A program made the translations under genes and the position numbers. DNA of 64,000 nucleotides. Origin: Bacteroidota bacterium. GTDB taxonomy: Bacteria > Bacteroidota > Bacteroidia > Palsa-948. Below the pieces are notes generated by a model that was given only the letters and a program-made list of their open reading frames with translations, was not told the origin of the DNA and ran no database searches. The stretch is taken from contig JACQAL010000060.1 of the NCBI GenBank assembly GCA_016195025.1, forward strand, positions 1 through 64,000, written 5' to 3'. Below, piece by piece: positions 18,664 through 26,820 of this stretch (positions are counted from its first letter, which is position 1; every line of letters starts with the position of its first letter).

Positions 18664-21476
18664 CTGCTCAAATAAAGATTCCTCTCAGCATACACCTTCT
18701 GGAAGAATTCATCTTCCAAATCCTCTATGAAATAAATGGCTTCACCAGTGGATTTCATTTCAGGTCCGAGTTCTTTATTCACATCCTGAAATTTATCGAA
18801 CGAAAACACCGGAACTTTTATGGCGTAGCCCTCTTTCTTCGGAGAGAATTTAAAGTCCTTTAACTTTTTTGCGCCAAGCATAATTTTCGTAGCGTAGTTG
18901 ATATACGGTTCATCGTATGCTTTTGCAATGAACGGCATGGAACGCGATGCGCGCGGGTTGGCTTCGATGACGAACACTTCTTCATTCTTAATTGCGAACT
19001 GGATGTTGATGAGCCCTTTGGTTTGCAGCGCGAGCGCAATTTTTTTTGTGTATTCTTCCATTTTCTTAATCACTTTTTCACTGAGGTCGAACGGAGGTAA
19101 CACTGCGTTGGAATCTCCTGAATGAATTCCCGCGGGCTCGATGTGTTCCATGATTCCCATGATATAATTTTCTTCTCCATCGCAGATGGAATCGGTTTCG
19201 GCTTCAATGGCGTTCTCTAAAAAATGGTCGAGAAGAATTTTATTTCCGGGAATGTCCTGCAGAATTTTTATGATGTGCTCTTCCAATTCCTGTTCGTTGA
19301 TTACAATTTTCATGCTCTGCCCGCCCAGCACATACGAAGGACGAACGAGAAGAGGAAATCCGAGTTCGCGCGAAAGTTTCACTGCTTGCTCGGCATCTTC
19401 CGCCACTCCGAATTTCGGATAAGGAATTTTTAAATCGCTGAGAAGCGTGGAGAAACTTCCGCGGTCTTCTGCCAAATCAATCGAAGAAAATGCGGTGCCG
19501 ATAATTTTTATTCCGTACTTATCCATCTTCTCTGCAAGTTTCAAAGCGGTTTGTCCGCCAAGTTGAACAATTACTCCTTCGGGTTTTTCGTGCTGAATGA
19601 TTTCATACACGTGCTCCCAGAACACGGGCTCGAAATAAAGTTTGTCTGCAATATCAAAATCGGTGGAGACAGTTTCGGGATTGCAATTTATCATGATGGT
19701 TTCGTAGCCACATTCTTTCGCAGCAAGAACTCCGTGCACACAGGAATAATCAAACTCGATTCCCTGTCCAATTCTGTTTGGTCCTGAACCAAGAATGACA
19801 ACTTTCTTTTTCTTCGAAGGAATGGATTCATTCTCTTCTTCGAACGTAGAATAGTAATAAGGAGTTTTCGCTTCGAACTCTGCCGCGCAGGTGTCAACGA
19901 GTTTGTAAACTCTTTTTATTCCGAGTTCCTGACGCCTCTTATAAATTTGTGATTCGAGGCAGCGAAGCAGATGAGCGATTTGTCTGTCGGCATAACCTTT
20001 TTGTTTTGCTTCGAGCAATAAATCTTTCGGAATATTTTCCAGAGAATATTTTTCAATTTCTTTTTCCAGTGCGATGAGTTCCTCGATCTGATTTAAAAAC
20101 CACGGGTCAATCTTCGTGAGCTTGTGAATGGTCTTGAACGGAATTCCTATTTTGAAAGCATCATATACATGGAACAAGCGGTTCCACAACGGCTTCTCTA
20201 AATTTTCCAAAAGAGTTTTCTGGTCGGCAATTTCTCTTCCGTCAGCGCCTAAACCATTTCGTTTTATTTCCAAACTCTGACATGCTTTCTGCAGCGCTTC
20301 CTGAAAACTTCTTCCTATTCCCATTGTTTCTCCCACCGATTTCATTTGCAGACCTAAATGGCGGTCGCTTCCTTTGAACTTGTCAAAATTCCAGCGTGGA
20401 ACTTTCACAATCACATAATCAATTGTCGGTTCAAAAAATGCGGAAGTAGATTTTGTAATTTGATTTTTCAGTTCATCCAAATTATATCCCATGGCAAGTT
20501 TGGCGGCAATCTTCGCGATGGGGTAACCCGTTGCTTTGCTCGCAAGAGCGGAAGAGCGCGACACGCGCGGATTGATTTCAATCACAATCATCTCTTCCTC
20601 GTTGTCTGGATTCACCGCGAACTGAATGTTGCATCCGCCCGCGAAATGCCCGATTCCGTTCATACATTTTATTGCAGCATCGCGCATGCGCTGATAACAA
20701 GTATCCGAAAGTGTCATCGCAGGAGCAACCGTCACAGAATCTCCCGTGTGAATTCCCATCGGGTCAAAGTTTTCTATAGAGCAAATGATAACTACATTAT
20801 CATTCGCATCGCGAAGTAATTCCAGCTCGTATTCTTTCCAACCGAAAACGCTTTGCTCAATCAAAACTTCGTGAATGGGTGAAGCGTGAAGCCCGCGATT
20901 GAGAGCGGCATCAAAATCTTTTTGAGTGTGAACAAATCCTCCGCCCGTTCCTCCGAGCGTAAACGATGGGCGAATCACCAGCGGAAACCCGACTTCCTGC
21001 GCAATCTCTTTTCCTTCGAGAAAAGATGTTGCGGTTCTTCCTTTGCAAACTCCCATTCCTAATTCCAGCATCCGCAAGCGAAATTTTTCTCTGTCTTCGG
21101 TGGTGTGAATTGCTTCCACATTCACACCAATCATTTTCACGTTGTGCTTTTTCCAGAACCCTGCTTTTTCACAATCGAGCGCGAGATTCAAAGCAGTTTG
21201 TCCTCCCATTGTGGGAAGCACCGCATCAATTTTATGTTTCTTCAGAATTTCTCCTATGGATTTTTTGGTGAGTGGTTTTAAATAAATATTATCGGCCGTG
21301 ACTTTATCCGTCATAATCGTAGCCGGATTGGAATTGATGAGCGTAACTTCTATTCCTTCTTCCTTGAGCGAGCGCGATGCCTGCGAACCGGAGTAATCAA
21401 ATTCGCATGCCTGTCCGATAATGATGGGTCCGCTTCCTATGATGAGAACTGATTTTATTGAATTGTCTTTCGGCAT
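18660..21476 (-). CDS. carB: Carbamoyl-phosphate synthase large subunit
   Basis: The 938-residue large subunit makes carbamoyl phosphate from ammonia, bicarbonate and two ATP for pyrimidine and arginine synthesis. Two homologous ATP-grasp halves are visible. The first begins [22 protein letters not shown] with GGTGGG later. The second begins [21 protein letters not shown]. It is about 130 residues shorter than the E. coli protein and ends after the second synthetase domain, so the C-terminal allosteric (MGS-like) domain is absent. I believe this short form is usual in many Bacteroidota. The small subunit carA is not next to it. The stop codon abuts a MITE-like element. Confidence 0.96.
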   Translation of the reverse strand: MPKDNSIKSVLIIGSGPIIIGQACEFDYSGSQASRSLKEEGIEVTLINSNPATIMTDKVTADNIYLKPLTKKSIGEILKKHKIDAVLPTMGGQTALNLALDCEKAGFWKKHNVKMIGVNVEAIHTTEDREKFRLRMLELGMGVCKGRTATSFLEGKEIAQEVGFPLVIRPSFTLGGTGGGFVHTQKDFDAALNRGLHASPIHEVLIEQSVFGWKEYELELLRDANDNVVIICSIENFDPMGIHTGDSVTVAPAMTLSDTCYQRMRDAAIKCMNGIGHFAGGCNIQFAVNPDNEEEMIVIEINPRVSRSSALASKATGYPIAKIAAKLAMGYNLDELKNQITKSTSAFFEPTIDYVIVKVPRWNFDKFKGSDRHLGLQMKSVGETMGIGRSFQEALQKACQSLEIKRNGLGADGREIADQKTLLENLEKPLWNRLFHVYDAFKIGIPFKTIHKLTKIDPWFLNQIEELIALEKEIEKYSLENIPKDLLLEAKQKGYADRQIAHLLRCLESQIYKRRQELGIKRVYKLVDTCAAEFEAKTPYYYSTFEEENESIPSKKKKVVILGSGPNRIGQGIEFDYSCVHGVLAAKECGYETIMINCNPETVSTDFDIADKLYFEPVFWEHVYEIIQHEKPEGVIVQLGGQTALKLAEKMDKYGIKIIGTAFSSIDLAEDRGSFSTLLSDLKIPYPKFGVAEDAEQAVKLSRELGFPLLVRPSYVLGGQSMKIVINEQELEEHIIKILQDIPGNKILLDHFLENAIEAETDSICDGEENYIMGIMEHIEPAGIHSGDSNAVLPPFDLSEKVIKKMEEYTKKIALALQTKGLINIQFAIKNEEVFVIEANPRASRSMPFIAKAYDEPYINYATKIMLGAKKLKDFKFSPKKEGYAIKVPVFSFDKFQDVNKELGPEMKSTGEAIYFIEDLEDEFFQKVYAERNLYLSR

Positions 21477-21544
21477 TTTTTTAGTTTTCAGTTTATGATT
21501 TTTGTCTACCGTAAGCGGTCTGTTGTCAAGTTGATTTTTTTTCG

Positions 21545-21615
21545 AGGTCGGAACCAGATTTGAACTGGTGTAGGAGCTTTTGCAGAGCTCTGCCTAACCG
21601 CTCGGCCATCCGACC
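21545..21615 (-). tRNA. tRNA-Cys (anticodon GCA)
   Basis: Read on the minus strand, 71 nt fold as a full cloverleaf. The acceptor stem is GGTCGGA/TCCGACC. The D arm is closed by GCC/GGC. The anticodon stem is GAGCT/AGCTC with loop CTGCAAA (anticodon GCA). The variable loop has four bases. The T stem is ACCAG/CTGGT with loop TTCAAAT. The discriminator base is U, the usual identity base of tRNA-Cys. The 3' CCA is not encoded. It lies between folB and carB on the same strand. Confidence 0.95.
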
Positions 21616-21638
21616 AAAAATCTAAAAACGAATCAGTA

Positions 21639-21646
21639 CGAACTTA
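21639..21646 (-). promoter_or_regulatory. -7-like element before tRNA-Cys
   Basis: On the minus strand this reads TAAGTTCG, 23 bp before the tRNA 5' end. One base departs from TAnnTTTG. Read-through from folB is an alternative. Confidence 0.3.
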
Positions 21647-21680
21647 CGAAAAAATTAATCGTTTCGTTTTTCGATGAGTT

Positions 21681-22031
21681 CTATTCTGAAAGAACAATAC
21701 AAACTTTTTCTACCACCCCCTTGATGGGAGGATTCAGTTTCGTCACCTTCACTTCAACTGAATTTACTTTTTCAAATTTGTTTTTCAGCGCATCGAGAAT
21801 TCTTTTTGCCACATGCTCAATTAATTTTGAACGAACCGACATTTCCTGTTTCACAATTTCATACACCGCAACATAATCAATCGTCTCGCTGAGTTTATCG
21901 CTCTGTGACGGCTTGCTCAAATCGGCATCAATGCAAACATCCACAACATAATTTCCCCCCACCACCGATTCTTCTTCCATGCAGCCATGATAGCCGTAAA
22001 TTTTTATTCCTTCCACTAAAATTTTTGCCAT
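21681..22031 (-). CDS. folB: Dihydroneopterin aldolase
   Basis: A 116-residue protein, the usual length for FolB, which cleaves 7,8-dihydroneopterin to 6-hydroxymethyl-dihydropterin and glycolaldehyde in folate synthesis. The N-terminus GIKIYGYHGCMEEE matches the family segment V...GYHG...EE. Further on are TIDYVAVYEIV and the C-terminal KLNPPIKGVVEKVCI, which carries the pterin-binding glutamate region. It is divergent from the flavoprotein gene at 22106, with a perfect TACATTTG element 20 bp upstream. Confidence 0.93.
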   Translation of the reverse strand: MAKILVEGIKIYGYHGCMEEESVVGGNYVVDVCIDADLSKPSQSDKLSETIDYVAVYEIVKQEMSVRSKLIEHVAKRILDALKNKFEKVNSVEVKVTKLNPPIKGVVEKVCIVLSE

Positions 22032-22050
22032 GAAATTTTTCTAAGGGGGG

Positions 22051-22058
22051 CAAATGTA
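22051..22058 (-). promoter_or_regulatory. -7 element for folB
   Basis: A perfect TACATTTG on the minus strand, 19 bp before the folB start. Confidence 0.55.
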
Positions 22059-22091
22059 GAAATCTTATTCTTACACCGAATCGTGAATTTT

Positions 22092-22099
22092 TATCTTTG
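22092..22099 (+). promoter_or_regulatory. -7 element for the Lpd-like gene, nearly leaderless
   Basis: A perfect TATCTTTG ends 6 bp before the ATG at 22106. A transcript starting at the usual distance after this element would begin at or next to the start codon. Confidence 0.55.
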
Positions 22100-22105
22100 C
22101 TTTCT

Positions 22106-23593
22106 ATGGAGAAATATGATTTATGCATAATCGGTGGTGGCCCTTCCGGTTATGCGGCTGCTATGCGCGCGATTGATTTCGGAAAAAAAGTTGTGTTGAT
22201 TGAGCGCGATAAAATTGGCGGGACCGGCTTGTACAATGGCGCGCTTTCTTCCAAAGCCATGTGGGAGTTTTCTCAGAAATATTTTACGGTGAAGAATGAG
22301 TTGAAGGAAAGCGGTGCTGACGGTTTCGACATAAGTTTTGAAGATTTTATGAAGACAACCAACGCGGCCGTGTTCGACAGAAAATTTCAACTGGCGGTTC
22401 ATGTTAAACTTTTGCAGACGGAAACAGAAAAAAAAGTTTTCACTTATGAAAGAGGAAATGCTGTTTTGAAAAATAAAAATGAAGTCGTTATTCAAAAGGT
22501 AGAGAAAGAGAAAACAATTTATGCCGATTATATCATTCTTGCCACCGGAAGCCGCCCGCGGAAACTTCCGACAATTCCCATTGACGAAAAAATAATTTTT
22601 ACCAGCGATGGAATTTTTTCTATTACTGATTTCCCGAAATCAATGGTGGTGTTGGGTGCAGGAGTAATCGGATGCGAGTTCGCCACTATTTTTTCCAATC
22701 TCGGCAAGACAAAAGTTTTTCTGATTGATAAGGCGGACAGAATTCTTCCGTTTGAGGATGAAGATGTTTCTTCTACTGCCGCTTCCAATCTTGAAAAAAA
22801 CGGAGCAGTGATTCACCGCAATTCTTCTCTTGCACGAATGGAAATTAAAAACGGAGAAGTGGAATACGAATTACAATATAAAGACGGAAGAAAAGAAATT
22901 CATCACGTAGAGAAGGCGCTTGTTTCCGTTGGAAGAATTCCGAACACCGATAACTTAGGACTGGAAAATGCAGGCGTGCAGGTTGACCCGAACGGATACA
23001 TAGTTGAAAAAGATACGCAGACAACTGTGCCGACTATTTATGCCGTGGGAGATATTTCGCGCAACGTTGCGCTGGTAAATGTGGGCGAACTCGAAGGAAG
23101 ATTGGCCGTGGAGAAAATTTTTTCTGAGCCGGATAAAAAACTGAACTATCAGAATCTTTCCGCCATTATGTTTCTCAATCCGGAAGTGGCAACGGTTGGA
23201 TTGAACGAGCAGCAGGCGAAAGAAAAAAAATTAAACTTCCGCGTGGTGAAGATTGATTACTCCTGCATTGCGCGTGCCATTGCCATGCGGAAAACGCAGG
23301 GCTTCTTTAAAATCATTGTTACCGATGACGATGAAATGAAAATTCTGGGAATGCGCGCAGTGGGCGAACATGCCTCGAGTGCAATACAGGCGGTGGCACT
23401 TTTAATTTCAATGGATAAAGGAATCGGAGTGCTTGCCGATTTAATTCATCCGCATCCAAGCATCATTGAGGGAATTCAGGAATGTGTGCGCATGCTGATG
23501 GGAAAATCTATTTTCAAATCTTCCGTGTTTAAAGATAAATTGAAATGTTACCGCTATGTGAACGGAGAAATAATTCCTATGGAGAGGTTGTAA
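22106..23593 (+). CDS. Lipoamide dehydrogenase-like FAD oxidoreductase lacking the redox cysteines
   Basis: The 495-residue protein aligns by eye with the full length of dihydrolipoamide dehydrogenase. The FAD motif is CIIGGGPSGYAAA (7-19). An NAD-binding motif VVLGAGVIGCEFA lies mid-protein, then YAVGDIS, and a C-terminal HPHPSIIEGIQE keeps the His and Glu of the acid-base dyad. The active-site disulfide segment, normally GGTCLNxGCxPSK, reads GGTGLYNGALSSK here, so both cysteines are replaced (Gly41, Ala46). It cannot run the usual disulfide chemistry. A transhydrogenase-like or other FAD/NAD role is possible. The ATG at 22106 is chosen over 22097 because of the motif spacing. Standard annotation as lpdA would mislead. 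Confidence 0.85.
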   Translation: MEKYDLCIIGGGPSGYAAAMRAIDFGKKVVLIERDKIGGTGLYNGALSSKAMWEFSQKYFTVKNELKESGADGFDISFEDFMKTTNAAVFDRKFQLAVHVKLLQTETEKKVFTYERGNAVLKNKNEVVIQKVEKEKTIYADYIILATGSRPRKLPTIPIDEKIIFTSDGIFSITDFPKSMVVLGAGVIGCEFATIFSNLGKTKVFLIDKADRILPFEDEDVSSTAASNLEKNGAVIHRNSSLARMEIKNGEVEYELQYKDGRKEIHHVEKALVSVGRIPNTDNLGLENAGVQVDPNGYIVEKDTQTTVPTIYAVGDISRNVALVNVGELEGRLAVEKIFSEPDKKLNYQNLSAIMFLNPEVATVGLNEQQAKEKKLNFRVVKIDYSCIARAIAMRKTQGFFKIIVTDDDEMKILGMRAVGEHASSAIQAVALLISMDKGIGVLADLIHPHPSIIEGIQECVRMLMGKSIFKSSVFKDKLKCYRYVNGEIIPMERL

Positions 23594-23612
23594 TTGTGAA
23601 TAAGAATTTTCT

Positions 23613-23706
23613 GGTTACGAATTACGAATTTGGCAACGAATATTACGAATTGAAACAGGAAGCGGTTATTCGTAACATTCGTAAAACGATTCGTTAATTC
23701 GTAACC
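23613..23706. repeat. Imperfect inverted repeat between Lpd-like and GDPD genes
   Basis: GGTTACGAATTACGAA (23613-23628) faces TTCGTTAATTCGTAACC (23690-23706), complementary except for one extra T. Inside are further ATTACGAATT and ATTCGTAAC words. This is a 94-bp non-coding element of REP/MITE character. No flanking duplication is clear. Confidence 0.5.
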
Positions 23707-23737
23707 CGAAAAATTACAAATGCTAATTACATAATAC

Positions 23738-24601
23738 ATGGTAGAAATTTTTGGACATCGCGGAGCGCGCGGATATTTTCCTGAAAATACTTTAACGGGT
23801 TTTATTGAAGCCGTGAAAATGGGCGTTCATTGGCTGGAACTGGATGTGGTGATTTCAAAAGATAAAAAAGTGGTGGTGTCGCACGAGCCGTGGATGAATT
23901 CAAAGTTTTGTTTGATGCCGGATGGTTCTCCTGTGAAGAAAAGAAGAAAGTTTAATTTACACAAAATGAATTATGAAGAAATAAAAAAGTTTGATTGCGG
24001 AAAAAAAACGAACAAGGATTTTCCAAAACAAAAATCAATTTCATCTTATAAGCCGTTGCTGAGCGAAGTGATGGATGGCGTTGATTCTTTCACAAAAGAA
24101 AATAATCTTCCTTTGATAAAATACTGCATTGAAATAAAAAGTTTCAAACTCTTTGAAAATAAATTTCAACCGCCCGTGAAAGAATTTTGCGAACTGGTTT
24201 ATGAAGTCATAAAAGAAAAAAATATGCAGGAGCGCGCAATGGTTATCAGTTTCGACAAAAGGGTTCTTCAGCATTTTCAAAAATCCGATAGCAAAATAAA
24301 AACCGGATTTACCTTTGTCAATCTTTTTTCTGTGAAAACAAATCTTAAACGACTTGGATTTACTCCTTATTCTTTTAATCCCTATTATAAACTGGTTTCA
24401 AAAAAAATGATTGAGCAGACACATGAATCGGGAATAAAAATAATTGCATGGACTGTGAATAAAGAAAAATCCATAGCGCGCATGATAAATTCAGGAGTGG
24501 ATGGAATTATGAGCGATTACCCGGATGTGGCTTTGAAAGCAAACAAACTCTCCCTCTTTCCCTCTCTTTGCAAAGAGAGGGATGTCCGAAGGACAGGGTG
24601 A
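23738..24601 (+). CDS. Glycerophosphodiester phosphodiesterase (GDPD family)
   Basis: A 287-residue TIM-barrel enzyme. The N-terminus FGHRGARGYFPENTL carries the catalytic His-Arg, LELDVVISKD the metal-binding Glu and Asp, and VVVSHEP the second catalytic His. These hydrolyse glycerophosphodiesters to glycerol-3-phosphate and an alcohol. The C-terminal IIAWTVNKEKSIARMINSGVDGI closes the barrel. There is no signal peptide, so it is probably cytoplasmic. The last 16 or so residues (after ALKANK) are encoded by a palindromic repeat at 24548-24600, so the native C-terminus has been replaced or extended. Confidence 0.9.
   Translation: MVEIFGHRGARGYFPENTLTGFIEAVKMGVHWLELDVVISKDKKVVVSHEPWMNSKFCLMPDGSPVKKRRKFNLHKMNYEEIKKFDCGKKTNKDFPKQKSISSYKPLLSEVMDGVDSFTKENNLPLIKYCIEIKSFKLFENKFQPPVKEFCELVYEVIKEKNMQERAMVISFDKRVLQHFQKSDSKIKTGFTFVNLFSVKTNLKRLGFTPYSFNPYYKLVSKKMIEQTHESGIKIIAWTVNKEKSIARMINSGVDGIMSDYPDVALKANKLSLFPSLCKERDVRRTG
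24548..24600. repeat. Palindromic repeat forming the GDPD C-terminus
   Basis: CCCTCTCTTTG/CAAAGAGAGGG (24560-24581) is a perfect 22-bp palindrome, followed by GTCCGAAGGAC (24585-24595). Together they form a compact REP-like unit. It is read in frame as the end of the phosphodiesterase. A second near-palindrome, CTGCCTGC/GCAGGCAG, follows at 24604-24620. Confidence 0.6.
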
Positions 24602-24621
24602 GACTGCCTGCCGCAGGCAGG

Positions 24622-25857
24622 TTACTGTATCACCACTTTTTCAGTATAAATCTTGCTCTCGCTCTGCACCTTCACAAAATATATTCCTTTGGGCTGGTTT
24701 GAAATATCAATCGTGAGATTCCCTGCCTGTCCGGCAGGCAGGCTCGCTCCGCTCGGAATGTTACTTTGTGTAACTTTTTCTCCATGAACATTATAAATAT
24801 CAATAGTAGTTAAACTGCCGCTGCCTGCTGCCAGTGCAACTTGCATTTTCCCATTTGATGGATTAGGAAAAACAGAAATAGAATTGTTTAATTCATTTTC
24901 ATGTACTCCCACGCCATTGGGGTCAAACTCCCAGAAATCTTTATAATATGTAGTGGAAGAACTGCCGCCTGTTCCCACATATCCCTTTGTACCAATTGAA
25001 AAACCGACTGCACCATTTCTTACTGCTCCGCTGAAATTTGTTTTTTGTGTCCAGATATTTGTTGTTTGGTCCCATTCCCAAAAATTATTAATACAATTTC
25101 CACTGCAATCACAACCAATACCAAGATATCCTTTTGTGCCGATTGAAAATCCTACAGCCCCGGTACTTTGGCCTCCGCCAAAACTTGCTTTTTGCGTCCA
25201 AATATTTGTTGCTTGGTCCCATTCCCAAAAATCTACAGGACAGGAACCATTCCATCCAACACCTACATAACCTTTAGTACCTATTGAAAAACCGGCTGCA
25301 TACCATCTTGTACTTCCTCCAAAATTTGCCTTTTGAGTCCAAATATTTGTCGATGGATCCCATTCCCAAAAATCATTGTATGTAATAATTGGCGGCTGAT
25401 TGTTCTGACCAGTACCAATGTATCCCTTTGTTCCAATAGAAAATCCTACAGTACAACAGCGGGGACCTCCATTTAAATTACTTTTTTGTGACCATGTATT
25501 TGTTGCCTGGTCCCATTCATAAAAAGTATTTGTACTTCCACTTAAAATTGCACCTGTGCCTACATATCCCTTTGTTCCGATAGAAAAACCAGCAGCATCT
25601 GATCGTAAAGATCCGGTAAAATTTGCTTTTTGAGACCATACATCTATTGAAGGGTCATATTCCCAGAAATCATTTTTTAATATATATCCCGTGTCTGTTC
25701 CAATACCAATGTACCCTTTTGTGCCTATAGAAAAGCCAACCGCACCCAACCTGTTTCCTCCTCCAAAATCTGCTTTTTGAGTCCATGTGCCTTGGGAAAA
25801 CGAAACGGCTGTAATAAAAAAGAAAATAATTACGAAGGAGAGGAAAAGTTTTTTCAT
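24622..25857 (-). CDS. Secreted Kelch-like repeat protein with T9SS type A domain
   Basis: A 411-residue exported protein. The signal peptide (about residues 1-22) is followed by about seven near-identical blades with GFSIGTKGYIGIG and DFWEWDPSTNIWTQKANF, which should fold as a Kelch-type propeller. The C-terminal 80 residues form a T9SS type A sorting domain (SVFPNPSNGKMQV, IYNVHGEKV, KGIYFVKV, YTEKVVIQ). Within it, residues ASLPAGQAGN come from a palindromic CCTGCC...GGCAGG repeat inserted in frame at 24722-24742. Its blades are close to those of the 16777-18456 product. Ligand unknown. Confidence 0.88.
   Translation of the reverse strand: MKKLFLSFVIIFFFITAVSFSQGTWTQKADFGGGNRLGAVGFSIGTKGYIGIGTDTGYILKNDFWEYDPSIDVWSQKANFTGSLRSDAAGFSIGTKGYVGTGAILSGSTNTFYEWDQATNTWSQKSNLNGGPRCCTVGFSIGTKGYIGTGQNNQPPIITYNDFWEWDPSTNIWTQKANFGGSTRWYAAGFSIGTKGYVGVGWNGSCPVDFWEWDQATNIWTQKASFGGGQSTGAVGFSIGTKGYLGIGCDCSGNCINNFWEWDQTTNIWTQKTNFSGAVRNGAVGFSIGTKGYVGTGGSSSTTYYKDFWEFDPNGVGVHENELNNSISVFPNPSNGKMQVALAAGSGSLTTIDIYNVHGEKVTQSNIPSGASLPAGQAGNLTIDISNQPKGIYFVKVQSESKIYTEKVVIQ
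24722..24742. repeat. CCTGCC...GGCAGG palindrome inside a T9SS domain
   Basis: A 21-bp near-palindrome lies in frame in the sorting-domain coding region and is read as LPAGQAG on the minus strand. The same repeat family occurs near 264-281, at 24604-24620 and in nuoL (51572-51603). Confidence 0.6.
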
Positions 25858-26052
25858 GAGAATGGTTTTAGTTGGAAGAAAAGAGTACGCGAGGTTTTAC
25901 GGCAGTTGAAAGAAAAGGTTTCAGAAAAAGAAAGAAAAAAATTAACTGCTCCTTCTCCGCGCGGTTAACATTTTTTAACAGAACGTTTGCAATAAACTTC
26001 CTCCTGCTGCCGTTGCAGTATTTAAAAAAGAACCGCATGCGGCAAAATTACC

Positions 26053-26406
26053 ATGCAAGTGCAATTAACATTCAAAGACAAAGACGGCTTTCCGTTCTTC
26101 CGCGATGGCGCAGATGTGTGCTGGGCGCAGCCCGCACGAAGAAAGTGCATCCTCCATTTTAAAAACGGGGAAGCGCTTGTGTACGGGCATCCGTTAAACT
26201 ATTTTCATAAAAAGAAAGTATGGGCTCTCAATCTCTTCAGGCGGTTCGACAAGTTTTTACTGCTGAACATTTCGCAGCTTGCAAACGGCAAGTGGCTTTT
26301 TGCCCTGCTGAAGAACGGAAAAATGCTTCCCCTCACCCGCAGCGGAAGCAAAAAGTTGAAACGCTATCTCCTCAGGCATAAAAACAGCGAAGGCGGCAAC
26401 CCATAG
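26053..26406 (+). CDS. Small LytTR-like DNA-binding protein
   Basis: A 117-residue protein. Its last two thirds resemble a lone LytTR DNA-binding domain: KCILHFKNGEALVYGHPL, then FDKFLLLNISQL, then LKNGKMLPLTRSGSKKLKRYL. This parallels the LytTR pattern hLxdGxxhhVrxsL / FhRIHrSyLINL / LxnGxxhPVSRrxxkxL. There is no receiver domain, sensor or membrane segment. The 195 bp upstream hold no clear promoter. Just 39 bp downstream begins a 21-bp tandem array, a period close to the distance between paired LytTR half-sites. Family assignment is by pattern and moderate. Confidence 0.55.
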   Translation: MQVQLTFKDKDGFPFFRDGADVCWAQPARRKCILHFKNGEALVYGHPLNYFHKKKVWALNLFRRFDKFLLLNISQLANGKWLFALLKNGKMLPLTRSGSKKLKRYLLRHKNSEGGNP

Positions 26407-26445
26407 CCCGCGCTTCTGCATTCCGCTGCCGCGCACCTGCGCACC

Positions 26446-26802
26446 GTTACCTGTAATGCGGTGCGCGTGAGCTGTAACCTGCATCCCGTAACGTGTAACA
26501 GGGTGCGGATGACGCATAACCTGCATCCCGTGACAGGTAACGCGGTACAGGTAACGCATAATGTGGTGCGCGTGACGTGTAACAGGGTACAGGTGACGTG
26601 TAGTGTGGTACAGGTGACGTGTAATATGGTACAGGTGACGTGTAGTGTGGTACAGGTGACGTGTCGCCTGCATCCCGTAACCTGTAATGTGGTACGGATG
26701 ACGTGTCACCTGCATCCCGTTACAGGTAACGCGGTACAGGTAACGCGTAATGTGGTGCGCGTGACGTGTAATGTGGTACAGGTGACGTGTCACTTGTTAC
26801 AC
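26446..26802. repeat. Tandem array, 17 units of exactly 21 bp
   Basis: Seventeen consecutive units of exactly 21 bp, none with a gap, have the core GTGACGTGTAATGTGGTAC and a variable second half of two types, GTGGTACAG or CTGCATCCC. The first unit starts GTTACCTGTAATG. Some units are nearly self-complementary to others (GTTACCTG and CAGGTAAC). The period is a multiple of three, so several frames stay open on both strands. None has an ATG-led start or other coding features. The region 26407-26962 otherwise holds only the 20-bp triplet below. Confidence 0.85.
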
Positions 26803-26820
26803 TTTCATCGTCCCGTGATG

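Noticed and set aside
22106-23593. Annotation as functional lpdA (E3 of pyruvate dehydrogenase)
   Set aside because: Both catalytic cysteines are absent (Gly41 and Ala46).
26257-26793. Minus-strand open frame of 178 codons across the tandem array
   Set aside because: It arises because the 21-bp period is a multiple of three. It starts outside any promoter context, overlaps the LytTR-like gene and has only heptad repeat content.
26446-26802. CRISPR array
   Set aside because: Units are contiguous with no unique spacers, are too short, and no cas gene is present.
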